Source: Bacteroidota bacterium
Lineage (GTDB): Bacteria; Bacteroidota; Bacteroidia; B-17B0; Aurantibacillaceae
Direction: 5' to 3'
Assembly: GCA_013697245.1 (NCBI GenBank)
Contig: JACCXH010000007.1
Coordinates: 123,255-187,254 of the forward strand
Length of the DNA stretch: 64,000 nucleotides
Both the position numbers and the translations under genes were made by a program. This document shows positions 8,246 through 16,955 of this stretch, piece by piece. Position 1 is the stretch's first letter; every line of letters starts with the position of its first letter. The notes beneath the pieces were generated by a model. It saw nothing but the letters and a program-made list of their open reading frames with translations. It did not search any database and had not been told where the DNA came from.

Positions 8246-10468
8246 TTGAAAAAGTTATTTTTCATATTTGCGTGCTTTTTATCCATCCAATCTTTCGCTT
8301 TTCATATTGTTGGTGGCGAAATGATCTATGATGACCTTGGCGGAGGAAATTACAGGATCACCTTAAAGGTTTACAGAGATTGTTTTAGTACCGGTTCTGA
8401 TTTTGATGGGCTGGGCGGGGCGGGGCCAGCGTATTTAACGGTATATGACGCTTCTAATACCGTATTTAATACTTATGAAATGGGCCTGCCAGTTGTAACA
8501 CATGTGCCCCCTGCCATAAATAGTCCCTGCATTATTACACCAAATACGATTTGTGTTGATCAGGGTGTTTACACCTATACTATTAACCTGCCACCATTGG
8601 CAGGAGGGTATTATCTTGTTTACCAAAGGTGCTGCCGTAACCAATCCATCTTAAATATTGTAAATCCCGCTTCGGTCGGTTCAACCTATTACACCCATAT
8701 CCCGGGTCCGGAACAGGTTGCTGTTAATAGCTCGCCGAGGTTTACCAACTTACCTCCTATTTTTGTGTGCAACGGTTTAAAATTCAACTTTAATCATTCG
8801 GCAACAGATCCTGACGGAGATCAGCTTGTATACTCGATCTGCGCGCCATATCAGGGCTTAGACGGCTGTTGTCCTTCCTTAAATACAAGCCCCCCCACCG
8901 GGGCTACCAACTCTTGTCCCTCACCACCATCTAATTGCCCATGGGTGGCACCACCCCCGCCCTATTTACCGGTAATATTTACCACACCTTACACCTCCTC
9001 TTATCCCATAGCCAGTAACCCCGCTTTTTCTATTAATCCAACAACCGGTGCTTTAAGCGGCACCCCTAATAAGAACGGCCAATGGGTGTTTGGTATATGT
9101 ATACAGGAGTTTAGGAATAATCAATTGATCGGTACACATTATAGAGATTTCCAGATCAATGTTGTCACCTGCAGCGTAACAGTTTTGAGTTTGATCAAAG
9201 ATCCGCCTTCAAAATGCCAGGGCAATAATATCCAATTTCAAAACCAAAGTGTTAATGCCAATACTTTTTTTTGGGACTTTGGGGTTACAAGCTTATCGAA
9301 TGATACATCAAATGTTACTAACCCATTTTATACCTATGCGGATACCGGAACTTACAATGTTACCCTAATTGCCAACCCAGGCAAACCATGTGCCGATACA
9401 TCACAAAGAACAATTTATGTATACCCGCCACTGGATATTGATTTTCCAAAAAGTTCTTATCAATGTCTAAAGGGAAATGCATTTAACTTTAGTGTAACGG
9501 GTGTCTACTTGCCGCAATCTACCTTTCAATGGAATTTTACTTCATCGGCAACCCCAAGTACTTCCTCATTAAGCAATCCAACAAACATTGTTTTTAGCAA
9601 CCCCGGAAAGTATACCGTAAAATTAAAAGCAAAACAATTTGCTTGCCGCGATTCTGCTGTAGATACCATTCGGGTAATTGGACGACCTACAGCAAAAATA
9701 AATAACCTACCTACCAGTTTATGCGATCCTGCCAGAGTTGCATTTAGTAATGGCAGCAGCAGCGAATTGCCTATAAAATATTATTGGCATTTTAGCAATG
9801 GAAATAATTCTACCGCTTATGAACCCGTGCAAGTTTTTACGCCACCGGGCGTGTTTGGAGTTACCTTAACTGTTGTAACTGATAGCATTTGCAAAGATAC
9901 GGCCATCGTTTCGGTCAGTAATGTTACTGTCAACCCATCGCCATTTGCCGGCTTTACTTTTTCGCCGCAGGTAACTACAATTTTTGATCCTGAAATAACA
10001 ATTACCAATGCTGCCTCCTCGGATGTTAGTCTTTGGTATTATACTTTTGGCGACGGAGGAAAAACAAATTTTCCGAGCGAACTGCATGTTTACAAGGCTT
10101 ACGGCAATTACCCTATAAAACAATACGTAACCAATACGTTTGGCTGCACCGATACACTCACACAAATTGTAAAGATATTACCGGAGTTTAGATTTTGGGT
10201 ACCAAACGCTTTTACGCCGGACGACAATACCTTGAACGACACTTTTTTGCCCATAGTAATTGGTGCAGAAAAATATGACTTTGAGATCTTTGACCGATGG
10301 GGCGAAAGAATATTTAAAACCGATAATACCATGCAAGGCTGGAATGGCACATTTAAAGGACAACCCTGCAAACAGGATATTTATGTTTGGCGCATCTCAT
10401 TTACAAATGTTGTTTCCGAAAAAGATGAGATACATTACGGTCATGTAACGCTCATCACAAACCTGTAA
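8246..10468 (+). CDS. PKD-domain protein with type B T9SS (gliding motility-associated) C-terminal domain
   Basis: The protein has 740 residues and starts at TTG (TTG AAA AAG), giving a normal signal peptide KKLFFIFACFLSIQSFAF. The N-terminal about 300 residues match the Cys-rich front part common in Bacteroidota PKD proteins (HIVGGEMIYDDLGGGNYRIT, RCCRNQSI). PKD-like Ig folds follow (FFWDFG, WNFTSS, YYWHFSNG, YYTFGDGG). The end (FWVPNAFTPDDNTLNDTFLP, FDRWGERIF, YVWRI) is a type B sorting domain. It is probably a large surface or adhesin-like protein. Its last 14 bases overlap the convergent membrane-protein gene. Confidence 0.9.
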   Translation: MKKLFFIFACFLSIQSFAFHIVGGEMIYDDLGGGNYRITLKVYRDCFSTGSDFDGLGGAGPAYLTVYDASNTVFNTYEMGLPVVTHVPPAINSPCIITPNTICVDQGVYTYTINLPPLAGGYYLVYQRCCRNQSILNIVNPASVGSTYYTHIPGPEQVAVNSSPRFTNLPPIFVCNGLKFNFNHSATDPDGDQLVYSICAPYQGLDGCCPSLNTSPPTGATNSCPSPPSNCPWVAPPPPYLPVIFTTPYTSSYPIASNPAFSINPTTGALSGTPNKNGQWVFGICIQEFRNNQLIGTHYRDFQINVVTCSVTVLSLIKDPPSKCQGNNIQFQNQSVNANTFFWDFGVTSLSNDTSNVTNPFYTYADTGTYNVTLIANPGKPCADTSQRTIYVYPPLDIDFPKSSYQCLKGNAFNFSVTGVYLPQSTFQWNFTSSATPSTSSLSNPTNIVFSNPGKYTVKLKAKQFACRDSAVDTIRVIGRPTAKINNLPTSLCDPARVAFSNGSSSELPIKYYWHFSNGNNSTAYEPVQVFTPPGVFGVTLTVVTDSICKDTAIVSVSNVTVNPSPFAGFTFSPQVTTIFDPEITITNAASSDVSLWYYTFGDGGKTNFPSELHVYKAYGNYPIKQYVTNTFGCTDTLTQIVKILPEFRFWVPNAFTPDDNTLNDTFLPIVIGAEKYDFEIFDRWGERIFKTDNTMQGWNGTFKGQPCKQDIYVWRISFTNVVSEKDEIHYGHVTLITNL

Positions 10469-11723
10469 AAGGTTTGGTCTTATTTGAAACCCATATCAAT
10501 AAAGGAATTAATAACAATACTCCATAAGTTAAGATCTTGTAGTGATCGTAATAGTTGTTATAGGCTCCTAGCAACAATTTTAAATTAACGCATAAAAAAA
10601 TTAGCGCCAACAATATATAAACGCTTAGTTTGGTGTGTTTTGGCGTTGCATTTATATACATCATAAGGTACAACAAAACAATCGCAAAGGCAGGCACCGC
10701 AAATAAAAAAGCATAATGTTGCTGGTGCGGAAAAATTAAAGGGATCAATAAAAGCAAATAACTTATTTCAGTAAATTGTTGCCAGACAGATCTTGCTTTT
10801 AGGAATGGTTTCCATTTTAAAAAATACAAAGTAAAAGATGCCAGTGCTAAACGAACTAATAAGAGAATGGTTCCTAAAGTTGAAATACTAACATCGGCAA
10901 TGTTTCTTTTTAAAGACAACGCATACACATCGGGCACTTCTTTTACCAACAAAGTTGATAATAAAGTAGATAAACCATGAAAGCTTCTTTCCTCCACATC
11001 TAATACATGTGCCTGATTGCTTGGATTGATCAATGCCAGCCATGTTTTTAATAAAGACATATTATAACCGTGCCCAATAAAAATGGAGGGTGCCAATAAA
11101 TACGCGAGGTAAAATAAAACTGTAAAAGCGCTGGCTTTAAAATAACCCCTGTAAATTAAATAAGGCAAAAAAACTATGGGTAATAATTTGATGTTTATGC
11201 CCAATGCCAATATGGCCGAACCGCTTAAAGGTTTATTATTTGTTATAAGGTAAAGGCCGTAAATACAACACCACAAAATAACAAGAGTTATTTGTGAAGC
11301 GTGCATGTTGTCTAAAAAAAGCCGAAAAGAAAAAAGAAAAACTAAAAAAAGAAAAAGTGTTTGCTGCTTTTCTTTTAGCGATGCTACCAATTTGCTTTTG
11401 GCAAGCATATTAAAGAGTTTAAAGTAAATAAGTGCATTTAATAAAAGCCAGGTAAATTTTAACCAGAAAAAAGGTAAGCCATAAAAGGGTTTTAAGATCA
11501 GGGCAAAAAGAACAGAGTAAAAATAATGATAACCGTCAACATATTTATTTTCGTAAAAATTCTCGCCTTTTATAAGATCGCCCGTGGCAGATAAAAAAAT
11601 ATAAAAATCGCCTTTATCTTTCGCTTCAATAAAACAAAAAACAATAGCAACCAGGAATAATACAAAAAGCCAAATTTTATTTTTAAAAACTGCCATTAAG
11701 GGGTAAAAGGTAAAAATAAACAT
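10455..11723 (-). CDS. GT87-like (DUF2029) polyprenyl-phosphate-dependent membrane glycosyltransferase
   Basis: The product has 422 residues with about ten hydrophobic segments. After the first membrane helix there is an acidic loop (CFIEAKDKGDFYIFL), and later GINIKLLPIVFLPYLIYRGY, which resembles the N.K..P....P conserved region of DUF2029/GT87 membrane mannosyltransferases. The overall layout supports a GT-C fold enzyme using a lipid-linked sugar. The acceptor is unknown. It stands alone: convergent with the PKD gene and divergent from the HTTM-like gene. A different polytopic membrane protein cannot be excluded. Confidence 0.65.
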   Translation of the reverse strand: MFIFTFYPLMAVFKNKIWLFVLFLVAIVFCFIEAKDKGDFYIFLSATGDLIKGENFYENKYVDGYHYFYSVLFALILKPFYGLPFFWLKFTWLLLNALIYFKLFNMLAKSKLVASLKEKQQTLFLFLVFLFSFRLFLDNMHASQITLVILWCCIYGLYLITNNKPLSGSAILALGINIKLLPIVFLPYLIYRGYFKASAFTVLFYLAYLLAPSIFIGHGYNMSLLKTWLALINPSNQAHVLDVEERSFHGLSTLLSTLLVKEVPDVYALSLKRNIADVSISTLGTILLLVRLALASFTLYFLKWKPFLKARSVWQQFTEISYLLLLIPLIFPHQQHYAFLFAVPAFAIVLLYLMMYINATPKHTKLSVYILLALIFLCVNLKLLLGAYNNYYDHYKILTYGVLLLIPLLIWVSNKTKPFTGL

Positions 11724-11753
11724 CTAAATTTAACTATTTAATATCAATACTAT

Positions 11754-12590
11754 TTGAAAAAGCTTGCCGCTTATTTTTTTACAGAATATAATCTAAGCAT
11801 CCAAACACTTAGGTTCAAACAGCTTTTATATCTATTTATTGTTCTTAAAGTAATATACTGGCTGGCCTATTATGATCTTTATTTTGGCGAACATGCTATT
11901 GCTTATGCCAGACCTTATTCATTGGGGGCTATAAAAGACCTTGCTTTTTTACTTTATAACCATGCTGAACCGAATTTTGGTTATGCGTTTATTTTTGGTA
12001 CGCTTCTTTTTTTAAGTCTTAGTTATTTTTTAAAAAAGATCCCTTTTATTTTCGAATTTACTGTTTGGTTGTTGGTCATTAATATCCACAACAAAATTTA
12101 TCCAACGCTTACCGGTGGCGACTTGCTTTTGAACCAGTTCTTATTTTTTAATTGTTTTCTTTCAAAAACATTTAATACTAATTTAAGCCTGCCAAACGAA
12201 GTTTTAAAATGCCTGCACAACTTTGCTGTTGTAGCTATTCTCATTCAAATTCAATTGGTATATCTAATTGCAGGTATTGCCAAATTAAACAGTAGCGATT
12301 GGTTGGCAGGTACTGCCATTAATGAATTAAGTAGGATAGAACATTTTAATTTATTTTCGGGCCCGCTTTTTAAAAATACAATTATAAACTGTTGTATCAA
12401 CTTTATTGTTTTGTTCTACCAATTATTGTTCCCGGTTTTGATTCGGATCCAAAAAATAAAAAAGCCATTACTAATTTTAGGCATAGCTATGCACTTATAT
12501 ATTTCTTTTGTAACAGGCCTGGTTAGCTTTGGGCTGATAATGATAATTGCCTATGTTTATTTTTGGCCAATTAAAAAACAAGCAATTTAA
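11754..12590 (+). CDS. HTTM-like polytopic membrane protein
   Basis: The product has 278 residues and a TTG start (TTG AAA AAG CTT GCC). It has six or so membrane helices and an HTTM (vitamin K-dependent carboxylase-like) layout: FGEHAIAYARPYSLG near the start, NIHNKIYPTLTGGDLLLNQF in the middle and QIQLVYLIAGIAKLNSSDWL, a region with the typical Q..YL..G..KL..S.W pattern. Function in bacteria is not established for most members. It ends just before the prfB promoter. I see no operon partner. Confidence 0.6.
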   Translation: MKKLAAYFFTEYNLSIQTLRFKQLLYLFIVLKVIYWLAYYDLYFGEHAIAYARPYSLGAIKDLAFLLYNHAEPNFGYAFIFGTLLFLSLSYFLKKIPFIFEFTVWLLVINIHNKIYPTLTGGDLLLNQFLFFNCFLSKTFNTNLSLPNEVLKCLHNFAVVAILIQIQLVYLIAGIAKLNSSDWLAGTAINELSRIEHFNLFSGPLFKNTIINCCINFIVLFYQLLFPVLIRIQKIKKPLLILGIAMHLYISFVTGLVSFGLIMIIAYVYFWPIKKQAI

Positions 12591-12599
12591 ATTTTTTAG

Positions 12600-12607
12600 T
12601 ATCTTTG
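12600..12607 (+). promoter_or_regulatory. Bacteroidota -7 promoter box before prfB
   Basis: TATCTTTG matches TAnnTTTG exactly. Only three bases separate it from the prfB ATG, so transcription would begin at or next to the start codon and give a leaderless or near-leaderless mRNA. No good -33 TTG is placed at the usual distance. Confidence 0.5.
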
Positions 12608-12610
12608 TGC

Positions 12611-13715
12611 ATGTTTACAAATGAGCAATTAAAAGACTTGAATGATCGCAGTGCCGCGTTGAGGGGGTTTCTTTGACTACGATCGCAAAAAACACGACCT
12701 CGAACTATTAGAGGAAAAAACTCTTGATCCAAATTTCTGGAACGATTCAAAACAAGCAGAAAAAATACTGAATGAAGTAAAACAAATTAAATCGTGGACT
12801 TCTTCCTATGATAAACTTCATCAACAGGTGGAAGACCTTAATACATTATATGAATTCTATAAAAGCGGAGATGCTTCTGAAGAAGAAACAGAAACAGAGT
12901 TTAAAAGCTCCTTAAAGAATTTAGAAGATATAGAATTCAAAAATATGCTTCGCGGGGAAGAAGATCACTTGGATTGTATTCTCCAGATAAATGCAGGTGC
13001 CGGCGGTACCGAAAGTTGTGATTGGGCAAGCATGTTATTTCGTATGTATTTAATGTGGGCTGAAAAACAAGGCTATAAAGTTAAAGAACTAGATTATAAT
13101 GCCGGAGATATGGCAGGTATAAAATCCGTATCCATTCAAATTGAAGGAGAGTTTGCTTATGGTTATTTAAAAGGAGAAAATGGCGTGCATCGTTTAGTGC
13201 GTATAAGTCCTTTTGATTCGAATGCAAAACGCCATACAAGTTTTGCCTCTGTTTATGTTTATCCGGTGGTAGATGACACGATTGAAATTGATATTAAACC
13301 TGCCGACATTGAAATTTCAACATCACGAAGCGGTGGTGCCGGCGGACAAAATGTAAATAAGGTAGAAAGTAAAGTGCAGTTAACGCATAAACCTAGCGGC
13401 ATTGTAGTTGTTTGCCAGGTAGAGCGTTCGCAATTGGGAAATCGCGAGCTGGCAATGAAAATGTTGCGTTCACAATTATACGAATTAGAATTACGTAAAC
13501 GCAACGAAGCAAAAAGTGCTGTTGAGGACGGGAAAATGAAAATAGAATGGGGCTCGCAAATTCGCAGTTATGTATTACACCCCTACAAAATGGTAAACGA
13601 TCACAGAACAGAATTTAAGCTTACAGATGCCGAAGGAGTTTTAAATGGCAACTTGGATGAATTAATAAAAGTTTATTTAATGGCGCTGGGAGGCAAACAA
13701 TACCAAAAAAATTAA
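12611..13715 (+). CDS. prfB: peptide chain release factor 2 (RF2), with +1 programmed frameshift
   Basis: The ORF track shows only the part from 12828. The true gene starts at ATG 12611, reads 21 codons to an in-frame TGA (12674-12676), and continues in the +1 frame ([23 protein letters not shown]). The product is about 367 residues, normal for RF2. The body contains the peptidyl-hydrolysis motif [14 protein letters not shown] and the usual [15 protein letters not shown] segment. It releases peptides at UGA and UAA. The frameshift is the known autoregulatory device: low RF2 slows reading of UGA and favours the shift. rsmA follows one base after the stop. Confidence 0.97.
12662..12677 (+). promoter_or_regulatory. 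prfB programmed +1 frameshift site
   Basis: AGGGGGTTTCTTTGAC carries the three known parts of the RF2 recoding site: an internal Shine-Dalgarno-like AGGGGG, the slippery CTT codon, and TGA followed by C (a poor termination context). Spacing is the same as in the E. coli site (AGGGGG, three bases, CTT TGA C). Slippage moves tRNA-Leu from CTT to TTT. Confidence 0.95.
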
Positions 13716-13716
13716 A

Positions 13717-14499
13717 ATGACACAACCCGTAAGAGCAAAAAAACATTTAGGCCAGCATTTTTTAAACGATGAAAATATCGCCAGAAATACCGTTAACGCA
13801 TTGTTGGAAAAAGACAGAACATCTTTTATTGTAGAAGTTGGTCCGGGAACAGGTGTGCTTACACAATTTCTGATCAACGATGTGGATAATTTTTTAGCCA
13901 TGGATGTGGATGCAGAATCGGTTGAGTATTTAAAAACAAAGTATCCTGAAAAAAAAGAGAAAATAGTTTTAGCCGATTTTTTAGAAACTGATCTTCAGAG
14001 ATTAGCCGGGCAAAAATTTAATGTTGTTGGTAATTTTCCTTACAATATCTCGAGTCAAATAATGTTTAAGGTGTTAGAAAATAAGAACAGTGTTGACTAT
14101 GTAGTTGGCATGTTCCAAAAAGAAGTGGCCATGCGCCTGGCAGAAAAACCGGGCTCAAAAGTATATGGCATCTTAAGCGTATTGTTACAAGCATTTTATG
14201 ACATTGAATATTTATTTACTGTACACGAAAATGTTTTTTCGCCACCACCAAAAGTAAAAAGTGCCGTTATACGTTTAACAAGAAATTCAGTACAAAAATT
14301 AGATTGTGATGAAGATCTTTTTAAGAAAGTAGTAAAAACAACGTTTAATCAACGTAGGAAAACCATCCGTAATTCGGTTCGCACTTTATTTAATAATAAT
14401 GAGTTGCGTCATCCTTTGTTGGATAAAAGGCCGGAACAGCTCTCTGTAGAGCAGTTTGTAGCGCTAACAAAATTTGTTCAGGAACAATCTGAGTTATAG
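13717..14499 (+). CDS. rsmA: 16S rRNA (adenine1518-N6/adenine1519-N6)-dimethyltransferase
   Basis: The protein has 260 residues, the usual KsgA/RsmA length. The N-terminus KKHLGQHFLND is the family signature. SAM-binding motif I is VEVGPGTGVLTQFL and the catalytic motif IV is GNFPYNIS (N-(F/Y)-P-Y). The C-terminal small helical domain ends with RRKTIRNSV. It dimethylates two adenines in helix 45 of 16S rRNA during 30S assembly. It follows prfB by one base, so the two translation genes form an operon. Its 3' end overlaps the convergent glycosyltransferase gene by 22 bp. Confidence 0.96.
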   Translation: MTQPVRAKKHLGQHFLNDENIARNTVNALLEKDRTSFIVEVGPGTGVLTQFLINDVDNFLAMDVDAESVEYLKTKYPEKKEKIVLADFLETDLQRLAGQKFNVVGNFPYNISSQIMFKVLENKNSVDYVVGMFQKEVAMRLAEKPGSKVYGILSVLLQAFYDIEYLFTVHENVFSPPPKVKSAVIRLTRNSVQKLDCDEDLFKKVVKTTFNQRRKTIRNSVRTLFNNNELRHPLLDKRPEQLSVEQFVALTKFVQEQSEL

Positions 14500-15644
14500 G
14501 ACTCGGCTAATTTTTTGCCGACAATTTCTTGTGAAGCATTTTGAGAAATAAAGGCTATCATTTTTTCAGGATCAAATTTTATTTTTCCGTCTAAGAATTC
14601 TTTCAAATTATTTTCCAGTTCAGTTTCATTGCCAACCGAAACCAATTTTCCCAGCTCGTTGGTTATCATGTTTGGAAGCTGGCCAACTTTGCTTGCAAAA
14701 ACAGGTAAGCCGGTGGCAAGGGCCTCTAATACCACAACAGGCATGCCTTCATAGTTGCTGAACAAAATAAGGGCCGCTGCTTTTTGCATATAAGCAGCTA
14801 CTTCTGTTTGCGTTTTTTCGCCAACAAATATAGTATTTGTTAAACCTATTTGTTTTGCTTTTTCTGTATAATAAGAAACTAATGTTTCACTGCCGCCAAC
14901 AACTATAAGGTCGAACTGGTAATTTTTATTTTGCAATTTTTGAATAACACTTAAAGTGCCACTGATATTCTTCTCTTTTTCTATCAACGATGAAACGTGC
15001 AGCAATAAAGGCTTTTGACTTTTTAAATTTTTATTTTCTTTAAAAATGTTTGTGTCTACTACGTTATATATTAATTCGTAATTTCCATTTAAGCCATGCG
15101 CCAACATGGCTTGTTTTTGTTTTTCGGAAACATAATAAATTTTAGAAGCAGAGGCTATTGCCTGTTGTGTGATTTTTTTTTGAACAGCACTATTATAATT
15201 ACCATCCTCCGGCAAATAGCCGCTCCAGTGTTCTAGAATGGTATATGGCACCTTAAAGTGATTTTTAAATATTGGAAGCGCAATAGCTGCAGGAAAAATC
15301 ACATTTAATTGAATTGCCTTAACCGAAACATTATTTTTTATTAGTTCCTGCAATAATAATTTATAGGCTTTCTTAAACCTCAAAAATTTAAATAAAGCAG
15401 AAACGATTGGGAGATCCGGAATCTTTTTATATTCCAACACCCACTCTTCAAAATTGCCTGCTTTATTTTTTGTAATGGTAAAATTATTTTTTGCTTCGGC
15501 CGATGAATAAGCATACACAACAATAACAGGTAAATGTTTGCTTAATGCAATAGCGTGATTCTTAATGAAAATACCGTGATTTTTGTTTTGCGGTGTTGGG
15601 TACCAGGAAGCTAAAAAAAGAATTACCGGTTTATTTTGCGACAT
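14478..15644 (-). CDS. GT4 family glycosyltransferase
   Basis: The product has 388 residues with a GT-B fold. The N-terminal half begins VILFLASWYPTPQNKNHGIFIK, a pattern common in capsule/LPS GT4 enzymes. The C-terminal half has the nucleotide-sugar part LLHVSSLIEKEKNISGTLSV and the E-x7-E-like motif LFSNYEGMPVVVLEALATGLPVFAS. It likely moves a sugar from a nucleotide donor to a lipid or polysaccharide acceptor; the sugars are unknown. It is the last gene of a minus-strand set with the SiaB-like and deoxynucleoside kinase genes (8-bp gap). Confidence 0.9.
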   Translation of the reverse strand: MSQNKPVILFLASWYPTPQNKNHGIFIKNHAIALSKHLPVIVVYAYSSAEAKNNFTITKNKAGNFEEWVLEYKKIPDLPIVSALFKFLRFKKAYKLLLQELIKNNVSVKAIQLNVIFPAAIALPIFKNHFKVPYTILEHWSGYLPEDGNYNSAVQKKITQQAIASASKIYYVSEKQKQAMLAHGLNGNYELIYNVVDTNIFKENKNLKSQKPLLLHVSSLIEKEKNISGTLSVIQKLQNKNYQFDLIVVGGSETLVSYYTEKAKQIGLTNTIFVGEKTQTEVAAYMQKAAALILFSNYEGMPVVVLEALATGLPVFASKVGQLPNMITNELGKLVSVGNETELENNLKEFLDGKIKFDPEKMIAFISQNASQEIVGKKLAESYNSDCS

Positions 15645-15652
15645 TTTTTCGC

Positions 15653-16228
15653 TTACTCAAGATTTATTTTTACCTCTAATAAAAATAAAGCGTATTTTTC
15701 GTTGATCACTTCAAAGGCCGGCGCGATCTTGTTTCCGCTTTTCATGGCAATAGTAATAAAACCTAAGCCTGCACCGCCTTTATCGCTTAGTTCGTTATTC
15801 TCAAGATGTTCTAAATAAAATGCTTTTAACGCAGCAGGATCATCAAATGAATTTATTTTTTCGATCTGACTTTTTACTTTATCAACAGAAACGTTATTGA
15901 TAAGGTTGGCAGAAATAATTGTAACTGCTTTATCAGAATGGCCTAATAAGAAAAAATTGTGTTGCGAGCCTTTATCGTCTTTATGTCCGTGGATCAATTG
16001 ATTTTGAAGGGACTCCACACAAATAAAGAAAACTTTTTTTATTACCTGCTTTGGGAAATTCTTGTCAAGGATCTTACTTTCAATTTCGGTCTCAAGCTTT
16101 GAAATGGTTTCGTTATTCAAAACGCCATCATAGGCTAATATCAATTGGCCAGACTGATTTACATTTTTCACCTGTTTTGCAAAATGCAGGTCAAAAAACT
16201 CTGATTCCTTATTTAAAGTTAAGCTCAC
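15653..16228 (-). CDS. SiaB-like (DUF6272) histidine-kinase-fold protein kinase
   Basis: The protein has 191 residues with features of the GHKL-fold SiaB family: a helix with VESLQNQLIHGHKDDKGSQHNFF, where the usual N-box is modified, and a glycine-rich DKGGAGLGFITIAMKSG loop for ATP. In Pseudomonas SiaB phosphorylates the anti-anti-sigma-like protein SiaC, and the PP2C phosphatase SiaA reverses this. A matching role with the SpoIIE phosphatases at the start of the window is only inference; no SiaC (DUF1987) gene is in view. It begins one base before the end of the deoxynucleoside kinase gene, so translation is likely coupled. Confidence 0.75.
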   Translation of the reverse strand: MSLTLNKESEFFDLHFAKQVKNVNQSGQLILAYDGVLNNETISKLETEIESKILDKNFPKQVIKKVFFICVESLQNQLIHGHKDDKGSQHNFFLLGHSDKAVTIISANLINNVSVDKVKSQIEKINSFDDPAALKAFYLEHLENNELSDKGGAGLGFITIAMKSGNKIAPAFEVINEKYALFLLEVKINLE

Positions 16229-16846
16229 CTATTTAAATAAACCGTTTAGTTCAGCATCTATCATTCTAATTACCTTACCAAAATCCTCTTTGCTCTCGCT
16301 GAAATTAATATCATCCACATCTACAACCAAGATCTTTCCTGACTCGTAAGATCCACTCCATGCTTCGTAACGCTCGTTCAGTCTTTTTAAATAATCCAAA
16401 CGAATGCTGTTCTCATAATCTCTTCCGCGCTTCTGTATCTGCTTTACAAGGGTAGGAACACTTGCTCTTAAGTAAATAATAAGATCCGGCGCTTTTATTA
16501 AACTTTCCATTAATTTAAATAATGAAAAATAATTGTCGTAATCGCGGGAAGTCATTAAACCCATCGCGTGCAAATTAGGGGCAAAAATATAAGCATCCTC
16601 GTAAATAGTCCTGTCCTGAACCACAGAGTGTTTTCCTTTTCTAATATCAAGGATTTGGTTAAACCTATTATTTAAAAAGTAAATCTGCAAATTGAATGAC
16701 CAACGCTGCATATCTTCATAAAAATCGTTCAAATAAGGATTGTCGTCTGCATCTTCATAATGTGCGTGCCATTTATAATGTTTCGCTAATAACGATGTTA
16801 ATGTAGTTTTCCCTGACCCTATATTCCCGGCAATTGCAATGTGCAT
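16229..16846 (-). CDS. deoxynucleoside kinase
   Basis: The protein has 205 residues. It has a P-loop at the N-terminus (AIAGNIGSGKTTL), an EDADDNPYLNDFYEDM segment typical of bacterial deoxyadenosine/deoxyguanosine kinases, a DRTIYEDAYIF motif (the DR[ST] base-recognition and catalytic region) and a lid region KRGRDYENSIRLDYLKRLNERYEAW. It salvages deoxynucleosides to monophosphates; which base is preferred cannot be read from sequence. It heads a three-gene minus-strand cluster. Confidence 0.92.
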   Translation of the reverse strand: MHIAIAGNIGSGKTTLTSLLAKHYKWHAHYEDADDNPYLNDFYEDMQRWSFNLQIYFLNNRFNQILDIRKGKHSVVQDRTIYEDAYIFAPNLHAMGLMTSRDYDNYFSLFKLMESLIKAPDLIIYLRASVPTLVKQIQKRGRDYENSIRLDYLKRLNERYEAWSGSYESGKILVVDVDDINFSESKEDFGKVIRMIDAELNGLFK

Positions 16847-16955
16847 ACTTAGTTCTTAAAATTTGGTAAAATAATAGACTAAATTAGATATTTAATCTAC
16901 AAAAACAAAAATTTAATTGATAAAATTTAATTTTTAGGTCAAAATAGCGCTTTTT

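Noticed and set aside
12828-13715. Release factor 2 starting at 12828 as in the ORF track
   Set aside because: The true start is ATG 12611 with the +1 frameshift at 12674; codons before 12828 are clearly RF2.
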